DNA of 37,281 bases from Gammaproteobacteria bacterium (GTDB lineage: Bacteria; Pseudomonadota; Gammaproteobacteria; UBA4575): assembly GCA_029253965.1 (NCBI GenBank), contig JAQWYM010000061.1:1-37281 (forward strand), written 5' to 3'. The notes beneath the pieces are model-generated. The model was not told the DNA's origin, made no database searches, and saw only the letters and a program-made list of their open reading frames with translations. Made by a program: the position numbers and the translations under genes. Below, in pieces: positions 34,911 to 37,281 of this stretch. Within the stretch, counting starts at the first letter, position 1; each line of letters opens with the position of its first letter.

Positions 34911-36278
34911 TTATGATCTTTTCTTTGGTCGTTGCCAATTACTTATAATTGTTTGCTTCGCACGAGATAAAGCCAAGCTCTGCGTTGGAACTTTTTTAGT
35001 GATGGTGGATCCTGCGGCGACAGTGGCGCCATCTTCAATCTCAACCGGTGCTACTAATTGAGTATCCGAACCAATGAATACATTGTCTCCAATTATTGTT
35101 TGATGTTTATTAGCCCCATCGTAATTACAACAGATGGTTCCAGCACCGACATTTGTTTGTTCACCTATTTTCGCATCCCCGATATAGCTTAAGTGATTCA
35201 CCTTACTGCCTTTACCTATTTCTGATTTTTTGGTTTCTACAAAGTTACCAATTTTAACACCTGCAGATAATTTTGTTTGTGGACGTATACGTGCGTAGGG
35301 GCCTAACTCACATCCTTCGCCTATTTTTGCATCCTCAATATGACAAAACGAGTGTATTGATGTGTTCTTAGCTATTGCGCTATTACTAATAACAGAATGA
35401 CTTGAAATACGTGTTCCTGTTGCTATTGTTAACGGGCCAATTAACTCAACACAGGGGCCTATTGAGACGTCGGCTTCTATGTAAACTTGGCCTTCTATAT
35501 AAACAGTTGCAGGGTCAGTCATGCTGACGCCACTGTCTAATAAACTTAAACGACGCCGCTGCTGATATATCAACTCAGCTGCTGCAAGTTGCGCTCGGCT
35601 GTTAACACCCTGAGCTTCATCAGCCTGACAAGATTGTGCAATCACAGTTTTATTCAGCTGTTTGGCTGCTGCAACACAGTCAGTCAAATAGTATTCCGAC
35701 TGTGCATTATCATTATTTATTAAGCGCAAACATTCTCGTAGTGTCGCTAGTCGCGCAGCCATGATGCCACTGTTAACTTCTTTGATCTGTTTAATAATCT
35801 CGTTTGCATCTCCTTCTTCAACGATGCCTTCTACTGCGTTGTCACTACTTCTTACGATGCGACCGTATCCTTTTGGCTCATCAAGATGCATGCTCAATAA
35901 TGCAAGATCAGCTGAGTTCAACTGCAGGCGTAAAGCCTCTAGTGTGTCTATCTGTAACAAAGGCACATCAGCATAGAGTATGAGGACGTGGCTATCATCG
36001 GCAGCGTTAATATATGGGAGCGCTTGTTGAACAGCATGACCGGTACCACCTTGTTCTGTTTGCAGCACCCAATCAACAGGATAGTTCGAACACTGTTTTT
36101 TGATCTGATTTGATTCACTGCCATGAACCACCAGAACGTGATCAGGCCTTAATGCATATGCACTGTTTATGACATGTTCAATAAGGCTTTGACCCGCGAC
36201 CTTATGCAGTACTTTTGCAGTAGAACTGCGCATACGGGTGCCTTTTCCAGCGGCAAGAATAATGATGTTCAAGGCCAT
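34911..36278 (-). CDS. glmU: Bifunctional N-acetylglucosamine-1-phosphate uridyltransferase / glucosamine-1-phosphate acetyltransferase
   Basis: GlmU (455 residues) turns glucosamine-1-phosphate into UDP-GlcNAc. The N-terminal domain begins IILAAGKGTRMRS (5-17), with QTEQGGTGHAVQQAL and LYADVPLL. The C-terminal half is a left-handed beta helix of hexapeptide repeats with GNFVETKKSEIGKGSKVNHLSYIGDA and CCNYDGANKH. Length matches the E. coli enzyme. An atp-operon terminator upstream implies a separate glmU promoter in 36279-36348, which I cannot pinpoint. Confidence 0.98.
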   Translation of the reverse strand: MALNIIILAAGKGTRMRSSTAKVLHKVAGQSLIEHVINSAYALRPDHVLVVHGSESNQIKKQCSNYPVDWVLQTEQGGTGHAVQQALPYINAADDSHVLILYADVPLLQIDTLEALRLQLNSADLALLSMHLDEPKGYGRIVRSSDNAVEGIVEEGDANEIIKQIKEVNSGIMAARLATLRECLRLINNDNAQSEYYLTDCVAAAKQLNKTVIAQSCQADEAQGVNSRAQLAAAELIYQQRRRLSLLDSGVSMTDPATVYIEGQVYIEADVSIGPCVELIGPLTIATGTRISSHSVISNSAIAKNTSIHSFCHIEDAKIGEGCELGPYARIRPQTKLSAGVKIGNFVETKKSEIGKGSKVNHLSYIGDAKIGEQTNVGAGTICCNYDGANKHQTIIGDNVFIGSDTQLVAPVEIEDGATVAAGSTITKKVPTQSLALSRAKQTIISNWQRPKKRS

Positions 36279-36348
36279 AACACTAAATAAATCCTATGCT
36301 ATCAGCCTAATCATTTGATTTGGCTTCAGGTAAATAGATTTCAGGCAC

Positions 36349-36373
36349 AAAAAAGGCGACCCTAAGGCCGCCT
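36349..36373 (-). terminator. Intrinsic terminator of the atp operon
   Basis: On the minus strand AGGCGGCC pairs with GGGTCGCCT (8 pairs including one G-T) around a 4-base loop, followed by six T. It lies 46 bases past the atpC stop and before glmU, so it should end most atp transcription. The remaining sequence of the 140-base gap shows no gene. Confidence 0.9.
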
Positions 36374-36418
36374 ATCGTAGCAATCTATTCGCTTTGAATC
36401 GAATTTTGCTTATATTAC

Positions 36419-36829
36419 TTACGCCTTACGCATTTTCTCAATCAAACGTAGTCGTGCAGTGGCTTCAGCTAATTCAGCTAGAGCTCGGGCACTATCAATT
36501 TTTCCTGATTTTTCCGAGAGTGCTTCTTTTGCTTTTGATTGCGCTTCTAACGCTAAGCTTTCATCTAAATCTTCAGCACGAATCGCAGTATCAGATAATA
36601 TGGTCACCAAATCGGGTTGAACTTCTAACAGTCCACCTGAAACGAAGATGTATTGATCTTCTTCACCATCTATCTCGATTTTTATCTCGCCTGGCTTAAG
36701 CTGAGTAACCAGAGGAGTATGCTTCGGATAAATACCGACATCACCCATGATTGCTGGGGCGATGACGGCATTAACTGTGCCTGAAAATATTTCAGACTCT
36801 GCACTTACGATTTCTAATTGTATAGTCAT
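36419..36829 (-). CDS. atpC: F1F0 ATP synthase epsilon subunit
   Basis: AtpC (136 residues) is the small central-stalk subunit that regulates ATP hydrolysis. The N-terminal beta sandwich shows VSAESEIFSGTVNAVIAPAIMGDVGIYPKHTPLVTQLKPGEI, and the C-terminal two-helix region shows EDLDESLALEAQSKAKEAL. It follows atpD by 23 bases and ends the operon. Length is typical. Confidence 0.97.
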   Translation of the reverse strand: MTIQLEIVSAESEIFSGTVNAVIAPAIMGDVGIYPKHTPLVTQLKPGEIKIEIDGEEDQYIFVSGGLLEVQPDLVTILSDTAIRAEDLDESLALEAQSKAKEALSEKSGKIDSARALAELAEATARLRLIEKMRKA

Positions 36830-36852
36830 GGGTTAAATCCCTAACAGATGTC

Positions 36853-37281
<429 letters not shown>

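Overview
The window is a stretch of a gammaproteobacterial chromosome with moderate GC. The evidence is conserved gene order: rpsT/murJ-ribF-ileS-lspA-ispH next to a type IV minor-pilin cluster, rhodanese-grxC-secB-gpsA, glnA-glnL-glnG, glyQS-gmhB-plsC, and atpDC-glmUS. The genus cannot be fixed from this sequence. I see no rRNA, tRNA, CRISPR array, insertion sequence, phage or plasmid gene. Nearly all of it is core metabolism, so the novelty lies in regulatory DNA, small RNAs and variant family members.

Layout. 1-7047: the start of rpsT (minus strand), then a plus-strand chain for lipid II flipping (murJ), FMN/FAD synthesis (ribF), isoleucyl-tRNA synthesis (ileS), lipoprotein signal peptidase (lspA) and isoprenoid synthesis (ispH), with several overlapping ends. 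7050-10062: a tightly coupled minus-strand minor-pilin operon, fimT-pilV-pilW-pilX-pilE, with no pilY1. 10284-12907: the S41 protease ctpA and the amidase activator envC. 13020-15637: an ArsR-family regulator with cysteines placed like those of persulfide sensors, then a membrane-anchored rhodanese, glutaredoxin, secB and gpsA. 15647-17057: trmL and a class 1B dihydroorotate dehydrogenase whose start codons face each other and overlap.

17091-21510 is a nitrogen-control module: glnG (NtrC), glnL (NtrB) and glnA. It has a readable -24/-12 (sigma-54) promoter for glnA, a pair of NtrC sites arranged as a large inverted repeat upstream of it, and another near-perfect NtrC site between glnA and glnL. 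The glnA-glyQ gap (21511-21889) holds what looks like an unannotated RNA of the CsrB/RsmY/RsmZ type: six GGA motifs, two of them in the loops of perfect hairpins, with a GacA-box-like dyad about 80-90 bases upstream. I consider this the best candidate for something undescribed here.

21890-29174: glyQ, glyS, gmhB (with its zinc loop reduced), plsC, the aldo-keto reductase tas (minus strand) and a SulP-family anion transporter. 29238-32630: thiamine thiazole genes thiS, thiG and thiO with a MarR-type regulator between them, plus trmB. 32631-33080 is AT-rich and has no convincing gene. 33081-37281: glmS, glmU, atpC and the 3' end of atpD, all on the minus strand, with an intrinsic terminator between atpC and glmU.
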